A DNA stretch of 64,000 bases. Origin: Tricholoma matsutake. Lineage: Eukaryota > Basidiomycota > Agaricomycetes > Agaricales > Tricholomataceae. A program made the translations under genes and the position numbers. How positions within the stretch are numbered: position 1 is the stretch's first letter; every line of letters begins with the position of its first letter. The notes beneath the pieces are model-generated. The model was not told where the DNA came from, searched no databases, and saw nothing but the letters and a program-made list of their open reading frames with translations. Below are positions 23,395 through 35,174 of the stretch, in pieces. The DNA lies in assembly GCA_026075535.2 (NCBI GenBank), contig AP026543.1:11098001-11162000 (forward strand). The letters run 5' to 3'.

Positions 23395-24705
23395 CTATTT
23401 TTCCGAGTCCATAGTCTTGGGAATGACAGTGGATGCACGGGCTTTTGCAGCTTTGGATTTTGGGCAGTTTCCTGCCACGTGCCCTTCCTCACCACAGTAG
23501 AGACAAAGTTGTTCTCTCATGCGACGTTCTCGTTCCTCCCCAGTAAGCTTGCCGTTCTTCCCCAACTTATCGGAGATGGATGACTTGGGCTTGTCCTGGG
23601 GAGTGTTCTTTGTCACGGAAGACTGCTGGTTGGAGGTGTTACCGTGGGCAGAGTTTGAAGATGCTTGGTTTGTCAATGGGGAAGGGCTTTTTGAAGAGTC
23701 CTTCCAACTAGAGTTAGTGATGTTACTGGAATTCTTTGTTTCGAAATGGGATTCGTCTTCTTGCATCCAGTAGATGTCGTCGCTGTCCTGTGAGAGTATT
23801 GGGTTTACCACCCCGGAGAACTTCTATGCAAAGCCGGAGCAGAAGACTGCGGAAATAGCAGTTGCGAAGGGCTGCTTCATTCCAGTTGACCCTAGAAGCT
23901 AATTCCCAGAAGTCAACGTTATATTTCGTGATATGACCACCTTTCTTCATTGCTAAATCAGAGAGAGCTTTTTCCACGTCTCCGACCGGGTCGTGTGGAC
24001 CGAAGTTACTTTCCAGCTCGGCGATGAAAGCCTCATAGTCCCACATCCAGTGTGCGAAATCTGTCGGGTCATTCAGACCAGGCTCAAACCAACTGAGAGC
24101 TGATCCCTTAAGATAAGAAAAGATGAATATGATCTTTTTCTCATCAGAGGAAAATATGTGCAGACGGTTGCGGAAATGAAGATTGCAGGAGACTAAGAAG
24201 TCTCTAAGTTTCTTCGGATTGGCACCGTCAAAAGTGTCGGGGTCATGAACTTTGATTTTTTCGGTCTTGGGTGTGTTATTCTGACGAAGGGTGTGGATAC
24301 TCTCTGAGAGGTTGTAAAGGACATCTATGAACCTATCCCCTGGGTCAGGGTTTTCCCCCATGGGAGGTTGATCCTCAGGATCATTGGGATCGGGGTCACC
24401 CCCAGAGGGTTGTTGGGTCCGCTGGGGGGTCCGTCCTCTAGACCAGGATCTTCCAACCCAAAGGGTTCAGGCTGGTTGATGCCTCCTATGTACTCAAAGG
24501 GAAGTTCTTGATCGAAAACCTTCTGGGTTGCCAGAAGGTTGCGGGGCATGGGCGGACATGATGTTGGCACTGATTGAGGGAGCTCCTGAGCCAATTTGTC
24601 AAAAGATGTTTGAGGGTCTGGAAGACACTCCAAAAGTAGTGGCAGGTCGAGGGTCGGAAAGGGTGGATCGCTGGATTGCAGAGATCCCTGGAATAGTACT
24701 GGCAC
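23395..24705 (-). pseudogene. gypsy-2 Gag with zinc knuckle
   Basis: Gag of the fungal gypsy type. The capsid part near 24200-23900 contains DPDTFDGANPKKLRDFL, SYLKGSALSWFEPGL and the acidic ELESNFGPHDPVGDVE segment. The nucleocapsid has one zinc knuckle, [14 protein letters not shown] (C-x2-C-x4-H-x4-C). Two frame changes (near 24340 and 23800) split it. The segment upstream of 24360 is Pro-rich and may be leader or N-terminus. Confidence 0.85.
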
Positions 24706-24728
24706 ATTGGGAGTTTCTTGTTGTGCAC

Positions 24729-25518
24729 TGGCAGGTCTCAGTAGGGGTCATAGAGAGGAAATGGACGAGTGAAGTGTGAGTTCATATATACTGTTAAGAA
24801 CTGATCCTGGAGGCCGCTTCGGAATCCGATCGGACACTGCAGGTGATGATAGTGGGAGATTGTCGGGTTGATGCAGATTCTGCGGGAGGGGAAACAGAAA
24901 GGACTTGGCTTCAGCTTGTAAGAAGCTGCGCCCTTCACCTCATCCGGTGTCCTAATTTCAAGTTGGAGGTTTGGAGGTAGGAATGGGAAAGTGCAGGTAA
25001 ATGTGGGAAGGAGTACAGAGGGACTTAGGTTAAGTTCAGATGAGGTTAGAACTTCAGAGGGAGACTAGAGGTCAAGTTGAATGGAGTTCAGACTCTTAGA
25101 GGACAGAGGTAGGAGTAGAAGGAGATTTAGATTGACAAGTTTAAAGTCAAGTCTATGTCAATATACAAACTGAGGAATACAAGGCGAAACTAACTAAGCT
25201 TAAATACTGTAGTCTGGAATAATGCGGAACAGGAACGAAGACTGCGGCAGTGTCTCGACTGCATAGATAAATTACCTGGTGGGAGCTGCACAGGAATCCA
25301 TAGTCAAATTTGCAATAGAGATGGCAGCCTTGGAAAGGCAGCTGTGGATGCTGTACAAGGCGGCCTGATGCACAGCAGCGTGGGCAGTACAAGGCAGCTG
25401 GGAATGAAATCGGGAGGCATAGACAAAAGTCATGTTTGATGTGCGGGAAAGAGTTGGATGGATGTGGGTTCCAATTGGGTGAGGAATGGTTCTTGACAGT
25501 CTCCCAGCAAGTGTTACA
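24729..25518 (-). repeat. Probable gypsy-2 5' LTR and leader
   Basis: The minus strand begins TGTAACACTTGCTGGG at 25518, a plausible gypsy LTR start directly abutting gene-like sequence. The partner LTR has been lost, so the 3' boundary of the LTR and the primer site cannot be placed. No coding region was seen in this span. Confidence 0.45.
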
Positions 25519-25619
25519 CAAGCTGCTGCTGCAAGTTCAATTCACCTTCCTCCAGCTCAAGTAAACTCTGCCCATCACTCTGGTACTCGTACTCTGAAAG
25601 TGCCTTTTGTCCTCCTCCA

Positions 25620-27420
25620 GCCTTTCAATGGTCTAGGGATGTTCCAGTTGCTGACTACCAATTTATGCATTCAACAGCACAATATCAGCCTAATGGAGAA
25701 GTTAGGATCACACAGGTATCAGAGAACCTGGAAGTTATTGCAATCACACAAGATTGGCTGAAAGGAGAAGAAATGGGGGAGAAGAAGGAACAGTATTACA
25801 AGACTGGATTTATCAGCCGAGGGTTTACAAAATGTGGTATATATGTATATTTCTTTTCGAGACTTGGTTGGCAATTGAGCTGATGTCCCTCAAAGGCCTG
25901 TTATAATAACAAAGAGTATGTCATTACTCAGCTGTTTGATGAATATATGTCCCTTTCAGATGTCCAAGTAGTTTTGATCACTGAGCTGAAGCTCTTGGTG
26001 GTGCAATGTGATGGTATAAAGGAGAAGTTTGATGAATTTATCAAAAAAGATGATGTCAAAGGGGTTCCTGGTATGTTTTAAACATCTACCTTAATACATT
26101 GAACTTATCAATTGGTTACTCCAGCATTTTATTTCAATTTTAAAGATGCCTTCTTTGGAGAAATTGAACTTAGTGTTTAAAGGTCCAGTCTGTAGGACCG
26201 AAAAAAAGACCGAAACTGAACTGAACTGGACCGATTAGGATGGGACCAGTGGTCTATTTATGGACCAGTCATTTTCAGTCCAGTTGCTGGTCTTTCATTT
26301 TGAAAAATATAGTAGGACCGATGAAAAACCGGTTGCAACTGGTCTTTCTCCCAACGTATGTTGGACATTACTCCCACACATATTTACTTCATTTTTGGTC
26401 CCTGGATCATCAAAAACGGTGAAGAATTGGTTGAGATATGACCAAAAACATTTTTGTACATTGTATCAGAACAACTTTGATTGCATTGCTTATTAACTGA
26501 GCTATAAATTTTTTTGTACAGCTATATGACATCATAAAGGTAACAACAACACACCTAATCATCTGTACCATGGGATTTTATTCATATAATCACCCAAATG
26601 AGTGTAACTACAAACTACAAATTACAAACTACAAAATGCAACTTGAATGCATGTCCTTTCAGTTTTGGCCATATCTCAATCAAATCTTGACAGAATTGCT
26701 TAAATGTTAGATCGGTCTATGGAGCATTACAATCTCTATCTATGAATATAATATATATGAGGTACTGGTCATGTTTGTTGAGATACATATGGGTTATTTG
26801 GCATGATAAATGTTATGACAAAGGACCGGTTCTAAAGGGTCCAGTTGTGGTCCTCCAATATCTGTGTCGGTCCTAGACTGGTTGTGGTTGCCCCTTTTGG
26901 AAGTCAAAAACCGGACCAGACTGGACCTTTAAACATTAATTGAACTGCTATCAGCATCTGGGCATTGTTCTCTTCCTCATATCAGATTCCTTGCAACACC
27001 ATTACTTCTGTGTGGGTGTTTTGATGATCCAGTTAAGAAATTCACTGGAAGTGACAATCTCAGCCCTGCAAATGATAGTATGACTCAAGCAGTACCTGCC
27101 TTTGTCCATTTTGGATGGGTTTATTCACAAGAACAGCTTCTCTTTTGTGACATGCAAGGTGCATAATATTTCTTAAATAAACTTGTATTTAATTCTCTGT
27201 TGTCCTGATGTCTGTTGACAATCATAGGCACACACGACCACAATGGAAAGATGTGCCTAATCAATCCACAGGCTCATATGTGCATAATTTCTGCTGATTG
27301 GCTTGTTACTTGTACATTTTGGTGACCTTGTACCTAGAACTGAGCCATGCACTGAAGATACCATCTATTGGGATGGAGGAAGGAAGAAAATTGCAGCTTG
27401 GAAAGAGCAGCTATCTTCCT
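25620..27420 (+). pseudogene. Alpha-kinase (MHCK/EF2K-type) gene, disrupted
   Basis: Atypical Ser/Thr kinase family. Coding blocks: 25620-25844 (QPNGEVRITQVSENLEVIA, ending GFTKCGIY), 25896-26070, 26146-27158 (holding the hAT-like element 26171-26938), 27228 onward, and a piece near 27347-27412. Introns at 25845-25895, 26071-26145 and 27159-27227 are GT-AG and keep frame. Alpha-kinase landmarks are FLATPLLLCG, KFTGSDN, a Phe-Val-His-Phe stretch, SQEQLLFCDMQG, then INPQAH where the family has DPQ-x-H, and YWDGGRKKI near the end. The Asp-to-Asn change fits a CpG transition. The N-terminus is cut by gypsy-2. Confidence 0.75.
26171..26938. mobile_element. Non-autonomous hAT-like element, 768 bp
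   Basis: Starts TAGTGTTTAAAGGTCCAGTC; the right end read inward is TAATGTTTAAAGGTCCAGTC. The perfect 8-bp duplication ATTGAACT (26163-26170 and 26939-26946) lies in a coding exon of the alpha-kinase, and removing it with one duplicate restores the frame. GGACCG/CGGTCC motifs cluster near both ends. No transposase was found. Confidence 0.92.
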
Positions 27421-28006
27421 AATGTAACTTCCAACTCTATGACTTCATCTATAGACTATGATAGCCTTTGCGACACAATCGGATATGCAGTGTGTTGAGG
27501 CTGTGTACCCTTGAAATGGAGGAGTTTGATGATCAGCCTTTGCCTTCAAAGCCAATGGCAAAGAAGATGAATCTAGATTTTTTGGTCCATGAAAAAGACA
27601 TTGAGCCTAAGATGGCTCACAAGTTTGAATTTGACTTATCTAGCCCCATACTAGTATGTATGGTAGCTATGAAAAGACACTTCTTGATCCAGTACTGCCA
27701 CCTCATACAAAAATTCCCACGGTTCAAAGGGGGCAGATCAAAAGGAAACTACACTCATGGGTCATAGAATAGCGTAAATACACAACTGAAGCAAAGGAAA
27801 AGTGAATGACACCCCAGTGCCTGGCAACCAAAATGCTGGACAATCAGACACCAGCAGCTACACTGGGACTTTGGCAAACAACTTTATCAGAGAGCCCCAA
27901 CTCAATTCAAAAAAGGGCGAACCTTGTGGCGACGACACTGGAACTATCCACCAAAGAGAAGCAACCAGCCCATTCACAGGTGTAGAAAGGTAGGATCACC
28001 AGACAA

Positions 28007-30717
28007 ATGGGAGCAGTACCCCAAAGCAGAGCCAACTTGGGAGACATAACAGATGCCGAAGCAGGGCTCTCCTGGCTAGCGGCAAAGGGTCTAATGGCTC
28101 TGTCAGGTTCAACCCCATCAATGACATCATTGGCCGAGACGCTCTTCCAAGTCGGAGCTCTACTGAATATGCCCCTACAAACTCTAAATGGAATATGGGC
28201 AGTGGCCTTTCTACTCCAAGAACTGGAATTAATAAAAACAACAAGGGAAGTTACTACCACAGTGTCGAAAGAACTGATCCCGCTCATCGACATGATACAG
28301 AACACATTTATAGAGAAAACGGAAGAGCTCACAGCCAGCCTACTCAAATCCACAAAAGAGGTAATAACACAAACAAAAGAAACAATCGAAGAACTAGGCA
28401 AAGCAACTGAAAAAATGATAAGTATCACAGAAAAGGAGAAGACACCAGCCACGCCCTACAGGGACGCCCTGAACCAGGGTACAGTTGGACCACCAGTCCG
28501 AGTGGATCCAAGGGTCAGAGCAAAGGAAGGTATAAGGGCAAGGCAGTTCCTGTGGACCCTCTCAGTGGACATCCCAGAACTAAAAACACTGCCAGCACCA
28601 CAGCTACTAAAACAACTGAATGAAAAACTGACCAAAGTGGCAAAAACGACAAACAAAGAGTGCAAGCTCTGTTGATAGGTTGTCTCCTCGGCTCAAGGAC
28701 CGATTCACCACTTTAGCATGATTCTAATCACGTTGGCTAACTCCTACAATGTCCCAGATGCAGCGTGACCCACTCTATCGATTGTGATATCATATTGACT
28801 GCATCGAAACATCACCAGTGACATCGATTGTATCAAAAGCCCACATTGCACAACCTTAGGACTACCCCGAAAGTCACTAAGATTCCCCTACACGACCATT
28901 GAACATCCCCAACCAACTTCGAACAAGCTGCAACTGCAATCGAGCATCGTCGACCATTGTTGAGCATCATCGATCAATATCGAGAAACTACGAGCGACAT
29001 CGGGCACCGCCTTTGTCATCTAAATGGTGGAGGACCATGCACTAGGACATATTCCAACTCGTGCTCAAACCTGCTGATCATAGGTCAGCCTCATTCCAAG
29101 TCCCTATCGCACACAGAACCCACTGGATGCATTATTGTGAGACTTAGCGCAGTTTATACACAAAGGACAATCTCTTTTAGTTCTTTCCCTTTATTACTCT
29201 TTCATCATATGATATATATATCTTTCTTGTTCGGATTCCAGTCTCCTTTATGGCCTTGTGCCTTAACTCATATCTTTTGTCTCATGTTCTACACATGTTT
29301 CTCCTTCCATTTTAGGAAGTTTCTTTAAAACATATAAAACTCTGTAGTATCTACTGGGAAATAAGAAGAAATCATCTTCACATATCGTCTCGTATACAGT
29401 TCTAAGCATCCGATCAACTTTCTAAAAACAATCTAAGTCTCTGCAGGTTTTCTCGATCAACAAGAAACCTCTGCGATAGTCGCATCCTCGATCCTCCCTC
29501 GATCCTTTCATCATTAGTTCTAGCAACCCTTCCAACACTTTATAGCCGTTTGAGGCACCCTTCATATACCATTGACCTATTGAAAGGTCCCCAGAATTCA
29601 CATATCGACCATCAATGATAAACTCGTTCGCCATTGATCTCATCAATCGCCCTCGATATCGATCAATACTCGGTCGGACCGTGCCAAATGCCTTCATCTC
29701 TCATAACACTACCTTCACGACTAGTACCAACTGGTCATCTTTCCATCGGTTGGGCCACGAACATTCGGAACGACTCACAACCTTCCTCTGACTCGTCACA
29801 GATATCATCGATTGCCTCATCGGCAGTTTAGGTGGTTTTCCTGGGTTGAGTATCATCACCGTTCGGCAATTTGGCTCAAAAATGGAGGGTTACTCATAGA
29901 GGCTGGAGATGACAAATCTGTGGCATGGCTTCGCAGTGAGGTAAACATACTGCACATAGAATGCAAACTGGGCACCTCCATACTACCAGAAGCTCGCAAC
30001 TTCAACACCATGGCATATTTCGTCCCACTAACTTTTGACGTATCAGAGAAAACACACATAGAGGAGGTAACAGAGTTTAATGACTTATCCAAGGATGCAA
30101 TCAGTAAATGCAGGTGGGTGAAGGCCCCTGGATGGTGGAACCCAAACCAAATGGTAGGACATATGATCATTATGTTCATGGACCCAGATAGCACAAATAA
30201 AGCCATACTCGGTGGACTAGTTATCTGCAACAAAAAGGTATCAGTAACCAAATGCAAAAGAGAATCGATCAGATGCCTAAAGTGCCAGGGATATAACCAC
30301 GTGGCGCATGAGTGCATTATCAGTAGAGACATTTGCACTAGGTGCAGAGAAAACCACAGGACCAGCGACTGTAGCGCAGCGACACTACTATGTACCCCAT
30401 GCGGAAAATGTGGACATGCAAGTAATGATCGGATGTGCCCCACATTCCTCAGGAAATGCAATGAGCACAACGAGAGGAACCCAGAGAACCTGCTACTGTT
30501 CTACCCTTCTACAGAGACCTGGACATGGGAAGCAGCACCCCCAAGTAACCAAAGGGCGGCAATCACCACAGGACTGACAGATTTTGTGCAACCAAATAGG
30601 AGAGGACTGATGTGGCAAACCCAACTAAATTTCCAACCTAGACATGCAGCTTCAAACAAGCGCGGACTCGAGTGCCAAAGTTGGGACAGGCAAGAACCCA
30701 AAGCAAACTATGAATAG
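28007..30717 (+). pseudogene. LINE ORF1, nucleic-acid-binding protein, split by a solo LTR
   Basis: ORF1 proteins of LINEs bind the RNA and chaperone target-primed reverse transcription. The N-terminal part (28007-28672) has a Thr/Lys/Glu-rich helical stretch, likely a coiled coil (about 28240-28440). After the LTR the frame resumes at 29863 (SAIWLKNGGLLIE), then a conserved domain near 30100-30240. Three cysteine motifs follow: CLKCQGYNHVAHEC (C-x2-C-x4-H-x4-C), CTRCRENHRTSDC and a CGKCGH finger. The left part ends CKLC and the right part resumes in frame once the LTR and a 4-bp duplicate are removed. It overlaps the start of ORF2. Confidence 0.8.
28673..29858 (+). mobile_element. Solo LTR, relative of family G, inside LINE ORF1
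   Basis: 1186 bp, beginning TGATAGG and ending GGGTTGAGTATCATCA, the same ends as family G LTRs but with a diverged body. It is flanked by CTGT (28669-28672) and CCGT (29859-29862), a 4-bp duplication with one change. It retains many TCGA-type motifs, suggesting a recent insertion. No internal region is present, so it is solo. Confidence 0.75.
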
Positions 30718-33700
30718 CAAGACAAACAAAGAACAAAAGCTAAGAGTCCTACAAATAAACCTGAATAAATCACTCGCTGCACACCTGGAGCTCATAAACG
30801 ACTCACTAGCAGCACATTGGGACATCATACTAATACAGGAACCATACATCACCCTTTTGAGCAGCATCAGAACACCAAACCGTTTCACAGCAGTAACCCC
30901 CACCTCAAGGCGAACCCTGGACATGCCAGTGCGATCCATGATCTGGGTAAATTCAGCGCTATCCTCAAATGACTGGAAAATACTAGACATTCCAGACACC
31001 AACGACATAGTAGCAATCGAACTAACAGGTGCATATGGCAGGCTTCAAGTATACAGTATATACAACGCATGTGAGAACTCACACACACTGGAAGCACTAA
31101 AGAGATACATGCACGACAGTGGGAATAGCCACCAAGGGCCCCAGGACACTCATGTACTGTGGGGAGGGGACTTCAACCGACATCACCCAATGTGGGATAG
31201 GGACGAAGACACACACCTTTTCACTTCCAAAGCCCTAGAAGATGCAGGAGAACTGATAGACTTAGTAGCAGAATATGACATGCACATGGCACTACCAAAG
31301 GGCATACCAACAGTCAAGCACATGGTTTCAAAATGACACTCTAGGCCCGACAATGTGTTCTGCAATAGCAGTTTAGTGAACCATGTGGTGAAATGCAACA
31401 CCATGCCAGCCAGGCAACCAGGCAAAACCAACCACTACCCGATAGCAACAATACTGGAACTAACGCAGGAAAAGGCGCTGACAAAGCTATCCCTAAATTT
31501 CAGGGAAATGGAATGGGGGGAATTCAATGCGCACCTGGGAAATGAGCTGGCAGTAATCCCAATACTGTCTGAGATCAGAACTGACAAAGACTTGAGTAGG
31601 GAAATAGAACAGCTCACGGCAGCGATACAGAACACAATCGAAAACAAAGTCCCAGTAAACTTCCCATGCCCTCTATTGAAGAGGTGGTGGACAAAAGAAT
31701 TAAGGAAAACAAAAAAGGCAGTCAATAGGTTACGCACTGAATCATATAGAAATTGAGCAGTGAACGAACATCCAAGCCACCAAGACCTTCGCCAGGCCCA
31801 CCAAAGATATGCAGAGGACATCATCAAGGCCAAGATAGACCACTGGAATGACTACCTTGAAAACGCGGACAGCTCAGACATATGGATGGCAAACAAATTC
31901 ATTTCTAACCCAACAGGTGATGGAGGACAGACAAGAATACCCTCACTAAAAGTAAAGAGAGGCGATGGACTACTAAGGGAGGTAAACACAAACAAGGGCA
32001 AAGCCAAGGCCCTCGCAGAGGCCTTCTTCCCACCAAAGCCAATGGGAACAACGGTACCACAGGAATACCACTATCTGGACCCGATCCCATTACCAGCAAC
32101 AATCACGGAGGAACAGATCCACATGCGCATAGCGAAGCTATCCCCATACAAAGCACCAGGACCAGACGACATACCAAACATCGTCCTACAAAAAACAGCC
32201 AACCTCATAGTCCCATACCTACTACCAATATACAGGGCGATACTGAGCCACGGAGTCTACTACCAGGGATGGCAGGAATCCACGACGTGCATACTAAGGA
32301 AACCGGGAAAACCAAGTTATGAGGTACCTAAAGCATATCGCCCCATTGCTTTACTGTGCACTATGGCCAAGGTATTCACAGTGGTAATCTCAGAAAACCT
32401 GATCTCAGTTATGGAGCAACACCAACTACTGCTGGACACACACTTCGGAGGAAGACCCTGCAGAAGCATGACTAACGCAGTACATTTGCTAATCCACTGG
32501 GTCAAAAAGGCGTGGAGGAAAGGAAAAGTAGTATCGCTTCTCTTTCTAGACATCGAAGGGGCATTCCCCAATGCGGTGACAGAACAACTCCTACACAACA
32601 TGAAGAAGAGACGAGTCCCCGAAACAATAGTAAAATTCATAGCATGACTGCTGAGGGGCCGGACAATGCAACTGAAATTCGACGACTACATCTTGGAACA
32701 GATACCTATCAACAATGGAGTAGGGCAAGGAGATCCGGTATCTCTACCGGCCTTTAACTTCTACAATGCAGATCTACTGGAGCTAAGTGACACTCTGCAA
32801 GCACTAGGATATGTCGATGATGCGATGGTAATGGCTGTTGGCAAGGATTTCAAAGAAACCACCCAGAGCATCCAAGAACACATGGAAAAAGAAGATGGAG
32901 CACTCAAGTGGTCAGCAGACCACAACTCTAGGTTTGAAATCAGCAAACTAGTGGTAATGCATTTAGGTCATAGGAAGACCAAGTCTCCAAACAGAGGTAT
33001 ACATCCACTACACAAACCGAGACTAACACTACAAGGTAGGGAAGTCAAGACAGTCAACAGCTACAAGTACCTTGGCATAGTCATCGAAGACAAGCTAACA
33101 TGGAGGAAACACAAAGATAGGGCCATAGACATTACCACCAAGTGGGTGATGCAATGCCGACGCCTCCCGAGGACAGAGGTAGGACTCTCGCCAAAACTAA
33201 TGCACCAGCTATACATGTCGGTGGCCATACCAAAAATGACATATGGGGCTGAGATATGGTACAACCCCCCAAGGATAATCCCAGGAGCAAAGCAAAGGAC
33301 AGGATTAATGAGGGTACTGTGCCAGCTAACCAAAGTACAGCAAATAGCCACCCTGGCAATAAATGGGGCACTTCACACCACCCCAACTGACATGCTGGAT
33401 CTACATGCAGGCATTCTCCTGCTAGAGCTAACCATGCTAAAGGCATGTCACAGATCTATAGTGCGAATATGCACACTACCAGAGACACACCCATTACACC
33501 ACATAATATGCAAATATTGTGCTATCCATGCAAGGAAACATCACATGCCTCTACACAAGCTGATGGACCACTTCCTGGAGATACACCCAGACAGAATAGA
33601 GAGCATAATGCCCAATCCCTGCCCTCCCACATATACTCACGCAACTTTCACCACAGAGATAGCTGAGGATCGAGACACCTCCATATGCAATGAAGCTGAC

Positions 33701-34672
33701 AGCACACCAGAAATCAAAGTATTCACAGATGGATTGGGTATGGATGGCCATATAGGAGCAGCAGCAGTAATGTATAGAAGGGGAAGGCACACACTGTCCA
33801 AGGTGCTGAGATACCACCTGGGAAGCGCAAATGAGTACACATCATTTGAAGCAGAGGCAGTAGGGGCACTATTAGGTATCTGGATGATCAAATCAGAGCA
33901 CATAGCAGGACGACTCCTGATATCCATACTAACAGACAGCCAAGCACTCATCAAAAGGATCAAGACGTGCAAAGCTACCACTGCCCAATACCTTATTGAG
34001 GACCTACTGACTATCGCAGAAAGTGTCAACGTGACCAACGTAAACCCCAATACAAAGTGCTTTCATTTGGTCTGGATATCAGGGCATAGCATGGTGCAAG
34101 GCAACAAAAAAGTCGACGAAGAAGTGAAAAGAGCAGCCCAAGGCGAATCTAGCCCCTAGCACATGCTTCCACCCATCCTACGAGGGAAGCTGCCAAGAAG
34201 TGTAGCAGCAGTAAAGCAGAGGTATCACCACGAACTAAAAGACAGAGGAAAAGAGATGTGGCTAGCGTCCCCATGCCAACCAAAGCTGAGTCAACTAGAC
34301 CCAAAATTCTCATACAACTGCTACACTAAAATACAGTCAAGTCTTAAGAGACAACAGGCCAGTCTACTGACACAGATACGCATGGGACACATACTGCTGA
34401 ATTTCTACTTGCATCACATCAAGAAAATAGAATCGAGCGACTGCGCAGCATGCCAAGGGCAAGGCCCACCAGCTAAAGAGACCATAATACACTTTCTCTT
34501 TGAATGCGAGGCCTACAATAAGGAATGGCACAAGCTAGATCGCCAAATGAGAAGGGACTCCAGGGACCTACCAGCGCTACTGAGCACAGAAAAAGGGGTA
34601 AAAGCACTAATTGGTTATGTGAACAAAACAGGGCGGCTGCTCCCTACCAAAGGTGAACACCACATATCATGA
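30644..34672 (+). pseudogene. LINE ORF2: endonuclease, reverse transcriptase, RNase H
   Basis: A single frame with four internal stops (31334, 31754, 32645, 34157). Endonuclease: LRVLQINLNKS, IILIQEPYI, LWGGDFNRHHPMWD and SRPDNVF (catalytic Asn, Glu, Asp-Asn and Asp). RT: KAPGPDDIPN, YRPIALL, LFLDIEGAF, NNGVGQGDPVS and the active site GYVDDAMVM near 32810, then KYLGIVI. RNase H: VFTDGLG, FEAEAVGALLGI, LTDSQAL and VWISGH, with Glu in place of the usual final Asp. A C-terminal C-x2-C...H-x4-C motif (CAAC, HFLFEC) is typical of the group. At least one stop (IA*LLRGR) stands where Arg is usual, fitting CGA to TGA. Inactive as read. Confidence 0.9.
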
Positions 34673-35174
34673 GGAACATATACTTGCACACCACTTTACA
34701 GGGACGACCTCAACTCAAACTCAAGAGCTAGCAACTACAGATGCCATGCATATCCCCAAACCAACAAAATAAAATAAAATAAAATAAAATTCTGCCTGGA
34801 ACACAGAGGACTATGGAAATTCCGAAGCACACGACTAAAGGTACCAGAACCAGACAAAACCCCACACCCACACTGTCCGACATGTGCCTGCCATAAGATG
34901 GCCAGGCAACTAACAGCCACACAAACTCAACAGCAAGGAAACCAAGAGAACCGAAGAAGAGGTCGATGAAGGGTCCCACAGTCCTAAACAGCCTAAAGAA
35001 CCAGACCTCAGGGGGAACGATTGCCCAGGGCATGCCGTCTGAGGGGCAAGGACTGGAGAGAGGTCAAGGCAAAGGGGCCTTACATAGATACTCTAAAATG
35101 TAATGACTATTATAGGGTATGCCCTGAGAGGTCTGAAAAATAACATTAAAAAAAAAAAAAAATGGTAGCTATGA

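Larger units (their letters stand above)
20345..25518 (-). mobile_element. Ty3/gypsy element 'gypsy-2', truncated at its 3' end
   Basis: Order on the minus strand is a candidate LTR starting TGTAACACTTGCTGGG (25518 down), Gag, zinc knuckle, protease, RT, RNase H, then integrase, which stops near 20345. The order PR-RT-RH-IN and the sequence style match the sushi/Tf1-like chromovirus group of fungi. No chromodomain or 3' LTR is present. It lies between the copia-1/MITE block and an alpha-kinase fragment, and probably interrupted that gene. Confidence 0.85.
27673..35161 (+). mobile_element. Full-length LINE, Tad-like, with RNase H
   Basis: Flanked by the perfect 13-bp duplication ATGGTAGCTATGA (27660-27672 and 35162-35174) and ending in a poly-A run at 35145-35161. 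ORF1 carries zinc knuckles. ORF2 carries an APE-type endonuclease, RT and RNase H, the arrangement of fungal Tad/I-like LINEs. A solo LTR (28673-29858) splits ORF1. The 3' UTR holds an (AAAAT)5 run near 34765-34790. It inserted into reading frame downstream of the alpha-kinase. Confidence 0.92.
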
